Of a DNA stretch of 64,000 bases, positions 8,241-17,518 are shown piece by piece. The DNA lies in NCBI GenBank assembly GCA_904419955.1, contig CAJFTO010000011.1:1-64000 (forward strand), given 5' to 3'. Made by a program: the position numbers and the translations under genes. Below the pieces are notes generated by a model. That model was not told where the DNA came from. It saw nothing but the letters and a program-made list of their open reading frames with translations, and ran no database searches. Each line of letters starts with the position of its first letter. The first letter of the stretch is position 1. The stretch comes from Candidatus Roslinia caecavium. GTDB taxonomy: Bacteria; Bacillota; Clostridia; Monoglobales; Monoglobaceae.

Positions 8241-10307
8241 TTAACGAGAAGCCGGCCGGTTTGTAAAACGCACGCTCCTGCTCTCTTCATCCCAAGTTAT
8301 TTCGCCGAAACGGCTCAGTTCGTCGATAAGTATTATCGTTTCGCCGCCGATATTATACGCCGCGACTTCGTCCCCGCTTACATACGTCTTGATATCGGTT
8401 TTATGCGCGTAAGCTATATGGGAACCGGCTGGAGCTGCGTTTTCCTCTGGAATGTACGCTGCCGCAGCCGTATTTCCGGTTTGGTTGTATGAAACGGATA
8501 ATGTCCGCGTATCCTCGTTCCAGTTGACCTCAAAGCCGTAATCTCTAAGATCCTCGACGATAACGCCGGTATATCCATCGATATTATACGACCTTATCGG
8601 CGCGCCGTCAATATAGGCTATAATATCGGTACTGAGTATTTCGCTCCGCCTGATCGGATTTATTAAATATTTTCCCGATTCAGTTGCAACAATGACGCCG
8701 TCGACATAGAATTTTATATCCGGATACGAGCTATTGCCGGACTCCGACGGTTTCAGTAGACAATTTTCAATAATGACGTCGCCTTTATCGTCGTATACCG
8801 TATTCCCCCGCGCTTCTATAAAAAGCTCGTCGTCGTTGTTTCGAAGCGCCATATATTCGTTGCCATAGAATATATAAAAATTATCATAGATATCCTTGTT
8901 CATTATATATGAATTACTGTAGTCGTCGCTCGGATCTACTATCTCTATGTCGTCGTATAAATTTCCTTGCTTATCTATCGTTTTCCATTCTCCATTAAGC
9001 GATACGCGGGCGTATCCATGATTAAACGGCTCAGCGCCAGGCGTGTCGAGACCGTTTTGCTTATTGAACATCGGCTCTATCACAGTCTCCCCGTTTACGT
9101 TCATATATCCCCATTTATCGTTTATACAAACCGCTATCATGCCTTCGGATATTGTGTAACTGCAGAGTTTGGGTACGGGGTCGTCGTGACTTCTATAGCC
9201 CATTATCGTACATGTAGGAATGTCGTCGCGAATTATATTTTCATTTTCGTCTATCAGACTATACGCTTTTAGATCTCCGTGCAGCTCAAGTCTCGCTCCG
9301 TCGGTATAGCTGTATTTGGCGGTCGCAGCCAGAGTAGAAAGCTTGCCCGTGGTCCTATCGAGGCTCAGCGTTTCGTCGCCTCTATGTATTAGTATGCCGG
9401 TATAAACCGCGTCCGTACCGGTACTGCCTCCAATATCCTCGTAGACGGTTTCGCCTTTGCGGTTAATAACGTTTATTTTACCGTCTATTTCGGCTTTAGC
9501 GTATTCGTAATCACCAAATGATTGTATGCTGTCATAAATAAACGGAGTTATTTCATTTCCATTTATATCGATAAGGCCGAGTTTGCCGTTTTTATAGGCT
9601 ACGGCTATCCCGTTGTTAAAATCGTCGCTATTGGGATTTATGTTGTCGAATTGCAGCGGGATCGCCAGATTTCCATTGTAATCGACATAACCGTATTTTC
9701 CGTCTTTGCCGACCGCTATCCGTCCTTCCGAATTGACTGAACTGACATAGTCGTAAATATCCGGTATTATCTCATCAAAGTTTTCGTTTACGTAATTATA
9801 GACGCCGCTTCCGGTTTCTACGCGGGCGAGACCGTCGCTGAACGTGCGGGCGTCCGTGTATTTAAAGTCGGTGCGAATGTTCCCGTCTACGTCGATAAAG
9901 GCGTATTTTCGCGTAGATTTGTCGTATATGACGGCGTAACCCGCGTCGTTAAACTCATGGTAAGCAAAGCCGCCGTTTATAGAAGAATTTTCACGAGAAA
10001 AAATCACGGAACCATCTTCGTCTATCAGAAATACAGTATCGCCCTTCGTGGCGACAGCAATTCCTTGTATAAAAAAATTCTGTTCAATACTATCGTATTC
10101 AGGTTCGACGGCGACTTCATAATCGCTGTTTAAAAATCCATGTTTTCCATTATTATCTGTGAATTGGCAATAGCCGTTTTCAAATTTAGATACGGACGAT
10201 ACGCAGTCGGGTAGCTCTACGACTTCCAGATCGTAACTCTCCTGCGCCGCCGCCGTATACGCGGTTAAGATCAGTGTTAAGCAAATAAACAATACGAATC
10301 TTTTCAT
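8241..10307 (-). CDS. Exported WG-repeat protein with C-terminal stalk-like domains
   Basis: 688 residues. A signal peptide (about 1-21, ending TAAAQES) indicates export. From about residue 45 to 480 there is a chain of WG/KWG beta-hairpin repeats of 35-45 residues: NGKHGFLNSDYEVAVEPEYD, DGKYGYVDYNGNLAIPLQFD, NGKLGLIDINGNEITPFIYD, DKWGYMNVNGETVIEPMF. The last 120 residues hold two copies of a YxDGxxIxSYNI...ILIDEL...WDEESR motif resembling the copper-amine-oxidase N-terminal-like stalk domain common in Clostridia exported proteins. AAAGGAAAG precedes the ATG. It is monocistronic. Surface or cell-wall display is inferred; a substrate is unknown. Confidence 0.8.
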   Translation of the reverse strand: MKRFVLFICLTLILTAYTAAAQESYDLEVVELPDCVSSVSKFENGYCQFTDNNGKHGFLNSDYEVAVEPEYDSIEQNFFIQGIAVATKGDTVFLIDEDGSVIFSRENSSINGGFAYHEFNDAGYAVIYDKSTRKYAFIDVDGNIRTDFKYTDARTFSDGLARVETGSGVYNYVNENFDEIIPDIYDYVSSVNSEGRIAVGKDGKYGYVDYNGNLAIPLQFDNINPNSDDFNNGIAVAYKNGKLGLIDINGNEITPFIYDSIQSFGDYEYAKAEIDGKINVINRKGETVYEDIGGSTGTDAVYTGILIHRGDETLSLDRTTGKLSTLAATAKYSYTDGARLELHGDLKAYSLIDENENIIRDDIPTCTIMGYRSHDDPVPKLCSYTISEGMIAVCINDKWGYMNVNGETVIEPMFNKQNGLDTPGAEPFNHGYARVSLNGEWKTIDKQGNLYDDIEIVDPSDDYSNSYIMNKDIYDNFYIFYGNEYMALRNNDDELFIEARGNTVYDDKGDVIIENCLLKPSESGNSSYPDIKFYVDGVIVATESGKYLINPIRRSEILSTDIIAYIDGAPIRSYNIDGYTGVIVEDLRDYGFEVNWNEDTRTLSVSYNQTGNTAAAAYIPEENAAPAGSHIAYAHKTDIKTYVSGDEVAAYNIGGETIILIDELSRFGEITWDEESRSVRFTNRPASR

Positions 10308-10389
10308 ATGAAACTTTCCTTTCTATCCGATGTTCGTATATCGGTTATTTATATTAACACCCCAACATTGAATTTATTCTATTAATATA

Positions 10390-10418
10390 ATTATATCATA
10401 TCGCGAACGTAAAATCAA
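10390..10418 (-). promoter_or_regulatory. Promoter of the WG-repeat gene
   Basis: On the minus strand TTGATT and TATAAT are separated by exactly 17 bases, about 80 bases before the start codon. This is a good vegetative sigma match. The rest of the 10308-10570 gap is AT-rich and I see no gene in it. Confidence 0.65.
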
Positions 10419-10570
10419 TAAACGACGCAAATGTTTTATATCTTACGTATTATTTTATTTATAAAAGCTATTGGAATAATTCGATTGATTTAAGTTTAAC
10501 GCGCGAGGATTGTATGGTTGAAAATGTTTTGTCATGAAGTTGCATATATTGACTACGGGTTAAATAACAT

Positions 10571-10602
10571 AAAAAAGCGGCCCGCATATTCGCGGGTCGC
10601 TT
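10571..10602 (-). terminator. Terminator after the Spo0E-like gene
   Basis: An 11-bp stem (AAGCGGCCCGC with GCGGGTCGCTT, one G-U pair) with a short loop is followed on the minus strand by six Ts. It sits about 40 bases past the Spo0E-like stop codon, which supports that short gene as real. Confidence 0.85.
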
Positions 10603-10641
10603 CGCTAATTCAAGGTATTAAATTTTTTTCGCCGAATAGGG

Positions 10642-10779
10642 CTACATTTGCTCAAAGTAATATTTGTCGATCAGTTCATCCATTTCGATCTTGATCTTAT
10701 ATATGTCCTTATAATTTATCGTATCATGCGTTAGCAATTCGGCCATCCGTTCCTTTAATACCTGAATATCCTGCTCCAA
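10642..10779 (-). CDS. Spo0E-like aspartyl-phosphate phosphatase family peptide (45 residues)
   Basis: A short gene that normal length limits would miss. The product starts LEQDIQVLKERMAELL and ends KIEMDELIDKYYFEQM. It has two heptad-like helices joined by a short turn, the size and shape of the Spo0E family, which removes phosphate from Spo0A and delays sporulation. The family motif S-Q-E-L-D is here K-I-E-M-D; the Asp-Glu-Leu-Ile tail is kept, the Ser and Gln are not. GAGGTG lies 6 bases before the TTG; a GTG three codons upstream is possible. The terminator behind it supports expression. Phosphatase activity is an inference and uncertain because of the changed motif. Confidence 0.65.
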   Translation of the reverse strand: MEQDIQVLKERMAELLTHDTINYKDIYKIKIEMDELIDKYYFEQM

Positions 10780-10863
10780 TCCTTTCACCTCGATTCCGTT
10801 ATAATTTTTTGTTATATTAAATCATGCTTAATTTTTTTCAAACTATATTTTTAACCTTAAATA

Positions 10864-11883
10864 TTAATCGTTTCGATCGTCGCTGTTTATGGCCGTCTCT
10901 GTTTCGGATAAATCCGGTTTTGTCGGCTTCTCAGCCAATGAACTTGTCTCGGAAACTTCGTCGTCGGTTTTATCGCCGGCGTTTGCTGCTTCTAAATCGG
11001 CGTCGATTGCGCCGGCGTTTTGCTCGCTTTTTTCTTCAGCGTCCTTCTTTTGCGCGGAGCCGCCCGATACGACCGGAGCCGGAGCGGGATTATTTTTTAT
11101 AAACCGCCTGTATAGGATTATAAATATCACGGCCGCCAATAATGAGATAAGCGCAAGGAACTGCGATATCCTGACCGGACCTAAGTAGAGCGAATCGGTT
11201 CTCAGCCCCTCGATCCAGAATCTTCCCAGGCCGTACCACGCTATGTACGCGCAGAAAACCTCGCCGCTGAAGCGTTTATGTTTTCTGTAGATAAGCAGGA
11301 GAACTACTCCCAGAACGTCCCACAGGGATTCGTATAAAAACGTTGGATGCGCGTGCGAGGCTATGGTCGAGCCGTCTGACGTTATCGACATGGCCCAAGG
11401 AAGCGTCGTGTACGAGCCGAAGGCCTCGCCGTTTACGAAATTGCCCCATCTGCCGACTGCCTGTCCTATTAGGAAGCCGACGGCCAAGATATCGAGTACC
11501 AATCCGATGTTGATCTTCTTTACGCGGCAATAGACGAGAACCGTTAAGATCGCGCCTATCAGACCGCCGTATATGGCGAGACCGCCGTTTCTTATGTCGA
11601 ATATGGCGAGTAAGTCGTCCTTGTATAGGTCGAAGCTGAATACCACGTAATACAGCCGCGCGCATATGATCGAGACCGGGATCGCTATCAGAAACATATT
11701 TAAAAGGTCGTCCTGGTCGAGCCCGGTGCGCTTCGATTCGCGGAATGCGTATATCAGGGCGAGGATAAGTCCGCAGGCGATTATTATGCCGTACCAGTAG
11801 ACGTCCAACCCGAATATTGAAAACGCGGCGCGGTTTATGTCAAACGTCAGACCTAAGTTCGGGAAGGTTATCGTATTTGTCAA
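10864..11883 (-). CDS. lgt: Prolipoprotein diacylglyceryl transferase
   Basis: Adds diacylglycerol from phosphatidylglycerol to the lipobox Cys of prolipoproteins at the membrane. 339 residues with about seven membrane spans. The Lgt signature GRWGNFVNGEAFG is present, as are YWYGIIIACG, RNGGLAIYGGLIG, HPTFLYESLWDVLG and GLGRFWIEGLRTDSLYLG. After residue 265 comes a hydrophilic Ala/Glu/Asp/Ser-rich tail of about 70 residues not needed by the family. It starts with TTG, overlapping the TGA of the upstream M16 gene, with AAGGTGG ahead, so it is translationally coupled. Confidence 0.95.
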   Translation of the reverse strand: MTNTITFPNLGLTFDINRAAFSIFGLDVYWYGIIIACGLILALIYAFRESKRTGLDQDDLLNMFLIAIPVSIICARLYYVVFSFDLYKDDLLAIFDIRNGGLAIYGGLIGAILTVLVYCRVKKINIGLVLDILAVGFLIGQAVGRWGNFVNGEAFGSYTTLPWAMSITSDGSTIASHAHPTFLYESLWDVLGVVLLLIYRKHKRFSGEVFCAYIAWYGLGRFWIEGLRTDSLYLGPVRISQFLALISLLAAVIFIILYRRFIKNNPAPAPVVSGGSAQKKDAEEKSEQNAGAIDADLEAANAGDKTDDEVSETSSLAEKPTKPDLSETETAINSDDRND

Positions 11884-13238
11884 TTTGAGTCGCCACCTTT
11901 TTGCGCGGATACGGGTCTTACTACAGATAAAACGCAGTTATCCGTGTTGAAATATTTTTTCAGTCTTTCGTTATATTCTTCTTCAGCGATCTCGTCGATG
12001 ATGTTAGCTAAAGCGAGCGGGTTTATTCCGCACATTATCTGGCGTATGAAAGCGTTGCCCATGCCCTCGATGCTGTTAAACAGTTTGATGAGCGAGGCCT
12101 GAGTGGTTTTCTTAGCTCTTTCAAGGCTTTCTTTGTCCAGACCGGATTCGATAGTCTTGTTAATTTCCGCTTTAACAAGCTCGAACACTTTGTCGGGATC
12201 CTTTGATTCTCCGCCGATAAGCGTAAAGCCGAAGCGTTTTTCAAGTTCGGATTCCGAACCGAAGCTCTGGTTTATAAGTCCCTGTTCGTAGAGCGACATA
12301 TAGAAATCGTTGCTCTTTCCAAAGATAACTTCAAGGATAACGTCGGTCATTATCTCGCGTTTTAGAAGCTCTTCGCCGTCGGTATACAGCGTATTGTCCT
12401 TAAAGCCTATCTGAAACAGCGGCTGGGATACCATAAGTTCCTGTTCGACCCGGCTTTTAAAGAACTCGTCCGGCTCCGTCAGGCGCGGGCGTTCTATCTC
12501 TCCCAGATTTCTCTCCGGGCTTATGTGCTTGTCGAGACAATCCAAGACCTTTTCCGGTTCGATATCTCCGACCAAGACCAAAGTCATGTTGGATGGGTTA
12601 TAGAACGTGTTATAGCACTTATACAGTATCTCGGGAGTTATATGCGAGATGCTCTCGACTGTTCCAGCGATATCGATCTTTACCGGATTGTTGTGATAGA
12701 GGGCGGTAAGAGCGTTGAAAAAGACTCTCCAGTTCGGGTCGTCCTCGTACATTTTTATCTCCTGGCCTATTATTCCCTGTTCCTTTTGTACGTTTTCCTC
12801 GGTAAAATAGGGCTCGTTCACAAAGCTTATCAAGATATCGAGGCTGTCGTAGAATTTATCGGTGCAGCTAAACAGATACGCCGTCATATCGAAACTTGTA
12901 AAAGCGTTTGCGCTTGCTCCGGTAAGGGCGAACATATCGAACGCGTTTTTGCCGTCCTTCTGCTCGAACATTTTGTGTTCCAAGTAGTGGGCGATCCCGT
13001 CCGGAACGGTCGTGAGTTCGCTCTCGCCGGGTACGACGAATTGACGGTCGATCGATCCGTACTCCGTGCCGTAGATCGCATAGTATTTACTGAAACCTTT
13101 TTTGGGGAATATTCGTACCTTAAGCCCGCTCTTATGGGTGAAGGAATACATCTTCTCGTCGAGGTATCCGTTAATGCTGAGCTGAGCTTCGACTCCGTTT
13201 ATATCGATCGTTTTGGTCTCTATTATATTTGAATTCAT
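11880..13238 (-). CDS. M16-family zinc peptidase, YmfH-like, with intact metal site
   Basis: 452 residues of the pitrilysin/processing-peptidase family. The inverted zinc motif HxxEH is seen in GIAHYLEHKMFE near residue 85, and the third ligand region is in EQGIIGQEIKMYEDDPNW near 160. The C-terminal half has the usual second M16 fold. Its ribosome site AGGAGG is formed by the last Glu-Glu-Ala codons of the preceding M16 gene, three bases away. In Bacillus the YmfF/YmfH pair sits next to sporulation and cell-envelope genes; the natural substrate is unknown. It is probably the active half of a heterodimer with its neighbour. Confidence 0.85.
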   Translation of the reverse strand: MNSNIIETKTIDINGVEAQLSINGYLDEKMYSFTHKSGLKVRIFPKKGFSKYYAIYGTEYGSIDRQFVVPGESELTTVPDGIAHYLEHKMFEQKDGKNAFDMFALTGASANAFTSFDMTAYLFSCTDKFYDSLDILISFVNEPYFTEENVQKEQGIIGQEIKMYEDDPNWRVFFNALTALYHNNPVKIDIAGTVESISHITPEILYKCYNTFYNPSNMTLVLVGDIEPEKVLDCLDKHISPERNLGEIERPRLTEPDEFFKSRVEQELMVSQPLFQIGFKDNTLYTDGEELLKREIMTDVILEVIFGKSNDFYMSLYEQGLINQSFGSESELEKRFGFTLIGGESKDPDKVFELVKAEINKTIESGLDKESLERAKKTTQASLIKLFNSIEGMGNAFIRQIMCGINPLALANIIDEIAEEEYNERLKKYFNTDNCVLSVVRPVSAQKGGDSN

Positions 13239-13241
13239 TCG

Positions 13242-14516
13242 CTAAGCCTCCTCGTTTGTAGCGCCTTTTAATAAGTATACGGTATCCACAGAGATCTTAT
13301 TAAAAACTGCGGAAACTTCTTCCTTGGTCACTTTTTCGATCGCAGCTATCAGGTCGTCGAGAACGCCGTTTTTGCCGAGGATGGCTTGGCTCAGATAATA
13401 ATCCTCCATAGCGCTCAGTCCGTCCTTCATGGAATTTATGCTGCTTATCAAGTAACGTTTTGAGTTTTCAAACTCGGCGTCGTCTATCTCCCCGTTCTTC
13501 ATCTTATTAAACTGAACCATAGTCTCGTCGTACGCCGCCTTGAAGTTCTTCGTCTCTATGCCGGAGCTGATAAACATCACGCTTTTAAAACGTTCTACAC
13601 GCGATATGCAGTAATACGCGAGACTCAGCTTTTCGCGGACGTTGTTGAACAGCTTTGAAAACGGACTTCCGCCGAAAATGCAGGACGCGAGCATCAGCGA
13701 ATAGTATTCGTTTGATACTGGATCCACCCCGCAGCGCAGCCCTATCGTAAATTTGCTCTGCGTGACCGGGAACTCTTCGGTTATTATATCGGGTTCCGTC
13801 TTTTCGGGATCTGCCGCCGCCGGTTCTGTTTTGACGTATTCGGCGTCCCTTTCGGAAAATTCTTCCGCGAACGCTTCGATAAGCTTAAGAGTTTCGTCGT
13901 CAAAATCGCCGGTCGCGAATATGTCGGTTTTGGAATCCGATAGAGTCTTTTGATAAAATTCATACAGATTCTTCGCGGTTATACCGTCTAAGTCCTCGAC
14001 GTATCCGGCTTCGTACATGCCGTACGGCTGATCTTTAAACATGCTCTCCCGGCATTTTACGTCCACATATTCACGTTTATCGTTGATCAGCCCTTCTATG
14101 GCCTGCTTCAGGTTTTCTTTCTCGTTGTCTAAATATTCCAGCTTAAAGCCGCCGTCTGAGATCAGCGGGTTGAATATAAATTCGCGCAGGAAGTCGAGTA
14201 CCTCGGACGTCAGATTAGTACCGGTAAACCGGTCTCTTACGTATGTTATCGTAAAATACATGGCTTCTCCGTCGCCTTTGCGGCGCACTCCGGTCTTGAA
14301 TCCTGCTCCGTACATGTTGTCGAGCTGTCTCGAGATCAGCGTGAGAGTCGGATATTTTTCGGTCCCGCGCTTTAGGACGGCGGGCAACAGCGCCTGCTTA
14401 GTGACGTTTTCGCGCGTCATAGGCAGGTTAAAGAATACTGATATCTGGTTCGTTTTAAATTTTGGTTCGTCTATTATTCTAAGGTCTACGCCTTTGCGTA
14501 TATTAATATGCTTCAT
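13242..14516 (-). CDS. M16-family protein, YmfF-like, without zinc motif
   Basis: 424 residues with the M16 fold (FFNLPMTRENVTKQALLPAVLKRGT; LDNMYGAGFKTGVRRKGD; GSPFSKLFNNVREKLSLAYYCISR). The position of HxxEH in active members is taken by PAVLKRGT, so the catalytic residues are absent. The R/Y substrate-binding signature LSLAYYCISR near 290 is kept. The likely role is the non-catalytic partner of the adjacent M16 gene, as in two-subunit processing peptidases. AAAGGAAAAG lies ahead of the ATG. First gene of the three-gene lgt operon. Confidence 0.83.
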   Translation of the reverse strand: MKHINIRKGVDLRIIDEPKFKTNQISVFFNLPMTRENVTKQALLPAVLKRGTEKYPTLTLISRQLDNMYGAGFKTGVRRKGDGEAMYFTITYVRDRFTGTNLTSEVLDFLREFIFNPLISDGGFKLEYLDNEKENLKQAIEGLINDKREYVDVKCRESMFKDQPYGMYEAGYVEDLDGITAKNLYEFYQKTLSDSKTDIFATGDFDDETLKLIEAFAEEFSERDAEYVKTEPAAADPEKTEPDIITEEFPVTQSKFTIGLRCGVDPVSNEYYSLMLASCIFGGSPFSKLFNNVREKLSLAYYCISRVERFKSVMFISSGIETKNFKAAYDETMVQFNKMKNGEIDDAEFENSKRYLISSINSMKDGLSAMEDYYLSQAILGKNGVLDDLIAAIEKVTKEEVSAVFNKISVDTVYLLKGATNEEA

Positions 14517-14888
14517 ATACTTTTCCTTTCTCTTCCGCGTAGGAACGTTCTTTGGCTTTTGGCATGGAACGTCTTTTGCCTAAGCGGGCGTTTTTGCCTT
14601 ACTATATATTATGAACCGCCTCGTATTTTAATATTCCCGCGTCAAACGGATAGAGGCGCATTGAATATTATAACACAATTTTTATTTTTGTTTATATTTT
14701 TACCCGAATTGTAATATTGGTTTAACCTACATTTAAGCAATCGAGACGCCGGAGCGGCGCGAGGTGGGATTAGACCATCTCAAAAATGATAAAATCGGCG
14801 ATATTTAGTCGGTCGAGCCGGACGGTCATGATTTTAAATCCTATATTACTCTTTTTCGGATAAATAATATAAAAATTGAAAAAAGGTA

Positions 14889-14917
14889 TTGCAAAACCTA
14901 AAACGGTATAGTAAAAT
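14889..14917 (+). promoter_or_regulatory. Promoter of the dcw cluster (mraZ)
   Basis: TTGCAA and TAAAAT are 17 bases apart, about 135 bases before mraZ. The 370 bases between the divergent M16 operon and this promoter show no gene. Confidence 0.6.
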
Positions 14918-14921
14918 AATC

Positions 14922-14949
14922 AAAGTGGAGGAAAAAGAATCGAAGTGGA
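14922..14949 (+). promoter_or_regulatory. Candidate MraZ-binding repeats
   Basis: Two direct repeats, AAAGTGGA and GAAGTGGA, lie exactly 20 bases apart just after the -10 element. MraZ is known to bind short GTGG-type direct repeats in front of its own operon, and the position would block transcription. A looser third copy (AAATGGA) is near 14967. Confidence 0.55.
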
Positions 14950-15049
14950 TGAACCGGAATACGGCTTAAATGGATTGAACGCCGCGTTAGGATTATCTGT
15001 AAAACGATTCTGATTCACAATATAAAGTTATCGAAAGGAGACGACAAAA

Positions 15050-15472
15050 ATGTTGCTTGGCGAGTATATGCAGACCGTAGACGCTAAAGGCAGGGTTAAC
15101 GTGCCGGCTAAGTTTCGCGACGATCTGGGTCAGGTTTTTGTCGTTTCTAAGGGACTTAACTGCGTCTCTCTATATCCTAAGGACGAGTGGAAGAAGTTTT
15201 TGGATAATATTATATCCGAGAATCCCACCAAGAGAAAAAAGCTGTTGAGGTTTTTTTCGAGCGGCTCGCAGGAGTGCGAGGTGGACTCTCAGGGCAGAGT
15301 GCTGATACCGGCTCAGTATCGAGAATACGCGGGGATCGGCAAGGAGATCGCCGTTATAGGTTCGTATACGTACGCCGAGATCTGGGACAGACAGAAATGG
15401 AGCGAGTATATGGACGATCCGGAATTTGAGGCCGGAGAGATCGAGAAGGCGATGGAGGAGTACGGCTTATAA
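15050..15472 (+). CDS. mraZ: Transcriptional regulator MraZ
   Basis: 140-residue double AbrB-like protein, the typical first gene of dcw clusters, which binds DNA as a ring of subunits and represses its own operon. Two copies of the DxxGRVxxPAxFR motif are visible: VDAKGRVNVPAKFRDDL near residue 8 and VDSQGRVLIPAQYREYA near 80. GAAAGGAG precedes the ATG. The stop overlaps the rsmH start by one base (TAATG). Likely controlled by the repeats upstream of it. Confidence 0.96.
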   Translation: MLLGEYMQTVDAKGRVNVPAKFRDDLGQVFVVSKGLNCVSLYPKDEWKKFLDNIISENPTKRKKLLRFFSSGSQECEVDSQGRVLIPAQYREYAGIGKEIAVIGSYTYAEIWDRQKWSEYMDDPEFEAGEIEKAMEEYGL

Positions 15473-16407
15473 TGGACTTTAAACATATTTCGGTCCTGCT
15501 AAACGAGAGCGTGGACATGCTTAAAGTGGATCCAAGCGGAACGTACGTAGACGGCACGCTCGGCGGAGGCGGACACGCTTCGCTTATATGTTCCAAGCTG
15601 TCAAGCGACGGGCGTCTGATCGGTATCGACAGAGATATGGACGCGATAAACGCCGCTGGAGAGAGACTTGAAGGATATAGCTGCATCAAAGAGATAGTTC
15701 ACGATAATTTCTTTAATATAAAGAGGATATTGAAAGATTTGGATATACCGGAGATAGACGGAGCTATATTGGATCTTGGGGTGTCCTCGTACCAGCTCGA
15801 TACGTCGGAGCGCGGGTTTAGCTATAATATGGACGCCGATCTGGATATGCGAATGGATCGGAGCGCGGACTTAGACGCCTATAATGTGGTAAACGAGTAC
15901 GAAGAGGACAGGCTCAGGCGAATACTACGCGATTACGGAGAGGAAAAAAACGCGGCGAAAATAGCGCGCAATATCGTAAAGGCGAGAGAAGTAAAACCTA
16001 TAAGAACTACCTTTGAACTGAGCGAGATAATAAAGAAGTCGTTTCCTCCGGCGAAGAGATACGCGGACAAGCATCCGGCGAAGCGAAGTTTTCAGGCGAT
16101 ACGTATAGAGGTCAACGGAGAGCTGGACGGTCTCGGCGAGGCGGTATCCGATTTTGCAGACGTATTAAAGACTGGCGGAAGGCTTTCGGTAATTACGTTC
16201 CATTCGCTTGAGGATAGGATTGTGAAGAATGTTTTCGCGGATCTTGCGAGGGGCTGCACTTGTCCCAAAGAGTTTCCGGTCTGCGTTTGCGGCAATAAGC
16301 CGAAGATACGAATGATTAACAAAAAACCGATAACGGCGGGCGGCGAAGAACTTAAAAATAACAACAGGGCGCATAGCGCCAAACTGAGAGTTATTGAAAA
16401 ACTTTGA
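15472..16407 (+). CDS. rsmH: 16S rRNA (cytosine1402-N4)-methyltransferase
   Basis: Methylates C1402 of 16S rRNA using SAM. 311 residues. Landmarks are HISVLLNESVDML at the start, the SAM loop YVDGTLGGGGHASLI near 25-38, IGIDRDMDAI, the AILDLGVSSYQLD block, ERGFSYNMDADLDMRMD, KRSFQAIRIEVNGEL and SVITFHSLEDRIVK. The C-terminus carries the Cys-rich CTCPKEFPVCVCG insert seen in many Firmicutes members. Coupled to mraZ by a one-base overlap. Confidence 0.96.
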   Translation: MDFKHISVLLNESVDMLKVDPSGTYVDGTLGGGGHASLICSKLSSDGRLIGIDRDMDAINAAGERLEGYSCIKEIVHDNFFNIKRILKDLDIPEIDGAILDLGVSSYQLDTSERGFSYNMDADLDMRMDRSADLDAYNVVNEYEEDRLRRILRDYGEEKNAAKIARNIVKAREVKPIRTTFELSEIIKKSFPPAKRYADKHPAKRSFQAIRIEVNGELDGLGEAVSDFADVLKTGGRLSVITFHSLEDRIVKNVFADLARGCTCPKEFPVCVCGNKPKIRMINKKPITAGGEELKNNNRAHSAKLRVIEKL

Positions 16408-16588
16408 GGCGATTTTTATATTTGTTGTTTGATGTGATTTTGGATTATAGAATTATTTCAGTCGATTTTATTATTGACGGAGAGATACAGGTATAATTAG
16501 ACTATTGACGTAAGTTTGAAATAGCGTGAGAGAGGTTCGCTTTATATTACGTTTTTTAAGATTTGTGCGGACTGATTTTTGAGAAAGG

Positions 16589-17518
16589 ATGAGAACGTTG
16601 CAGGTTCAGACTGAGAGACGAAACCGGAGAAACGCTGCTGCGGCGTCCGGAAGACGCCGGAATTATAATGCGGAAAACCGCGGTACGCGCCGCGATAACT
16701 CGCGCTATACGAGCGGGAGAAGAAGGGCCGCTGATTACAGAGCGCAAAGTTCCGGCAGAACCGCAAACAGACAAAGAGACGTATATACGCAGCAGGAATA
16801 TACGTTCGACGCGAACGATTATTATATAGACGGGTATTATTCGAGAAACAGATACGGTTCGGAAAATTCGGGATACGGCGCCGGTACGGATTCGACGCCG
16901 AGAAATTCACGGCGCAGGTCTACGAGCCGCTCAAGCAGAGCCGTCGGAAGTTCGAGAACAAGAGCCTTGACTTCGTCGGGCGCGGCGACGCGGGAGGCTG
17001 TCGATCGTAGCGCGAGACCGTCTAAGACGCTGGCGGAGTACAAGAGGGAAAAAGCGACGGCCAAAAAGACGAGAAAGAGCAGAGCCGTATTTATGGGAAA
17101 GGTCTTTTTTGTTTTTGTATTAGCTTGCATATTGGTGTACAGACATACCAGTCTGCTTGAGATTAATCAGGAGATAGGCGATCTGCAGTCGCAGTATGCG
17201 GACATAAATACTGAAAACGAGGCTATACAGTCCAATATAGATCAGATGATCGAACTTGGAAATTTAGAGGATTACGCAATTAACAATCTGGGAATGGTTA
17301 AGCCGGATTCGTCTCAGATCTTTTACGTGGATATGAATATGACGGATAGGACCGTGACGTCGAGAAGCGACGCGCAGCAGTCGCAGACGGGCGGCGGAAC
17401 AAACGCGGACGCCGCAAGTGCGAATTCGGGCGGGACGAGCGAGGAAGCTTCGTCGGATACCTCGCAGGCGTCGGACGCGTCGGACGCTTCGCAGGCGGCG
17501 GACAGCGGTTCGGAATAA
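16589..17518 (+). CDS. ftsL: FtsL/DivIC-like divisome protein with a long Arg-rich cytoplasmic tail
   Basis: Position after rsmH and before the transpeptidase, one membrane span (about 168-187, VFFVFVLACILVY) and a following coiled coil (about 192-225) that ends in the typical AINNLGMVKPDS mark it as FtsL, a membrane scaffold for septal synthesis. It is about 2.5 times the usual length. Residues 1-165 form a disordered tail rich in Arg, Ser, Asn, Tyr and Gly. Residues 250-309 are Ala/Ser/Asp-rich, with repeats of the type SDASDAS. The ATG touches AAAGG directly; a TTG at 16598 has better spacing (9 bases) and may be the true start. Confidence 0.8.
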   Translation: MRTLQVQTERRNRRNAAAASGRRRNYNAENRGTRRDNSRYTSGRRRAADYRAQSSGRTANRQRDVYTQQEYTFDANDYYIDGYYSRNRYGSENSGYGAGTDSTPRNSRRRSTSRSSRAVGSSRTRALTSSGAATREAVDRSARPSKTLAEYKREKATAKKTRKSRAVFMGKVFFVFVLACILVYRHTSLLEINQEIGDLQSQYADINTENEAIQSNIDQMIELGNLEDYAINNLGMVKPDSSQIFYVDMNMTDRTVTSRSDAQQSQTGGGTNADAASANSGGTSEEASSDTSQASDASDASQAADSGSE

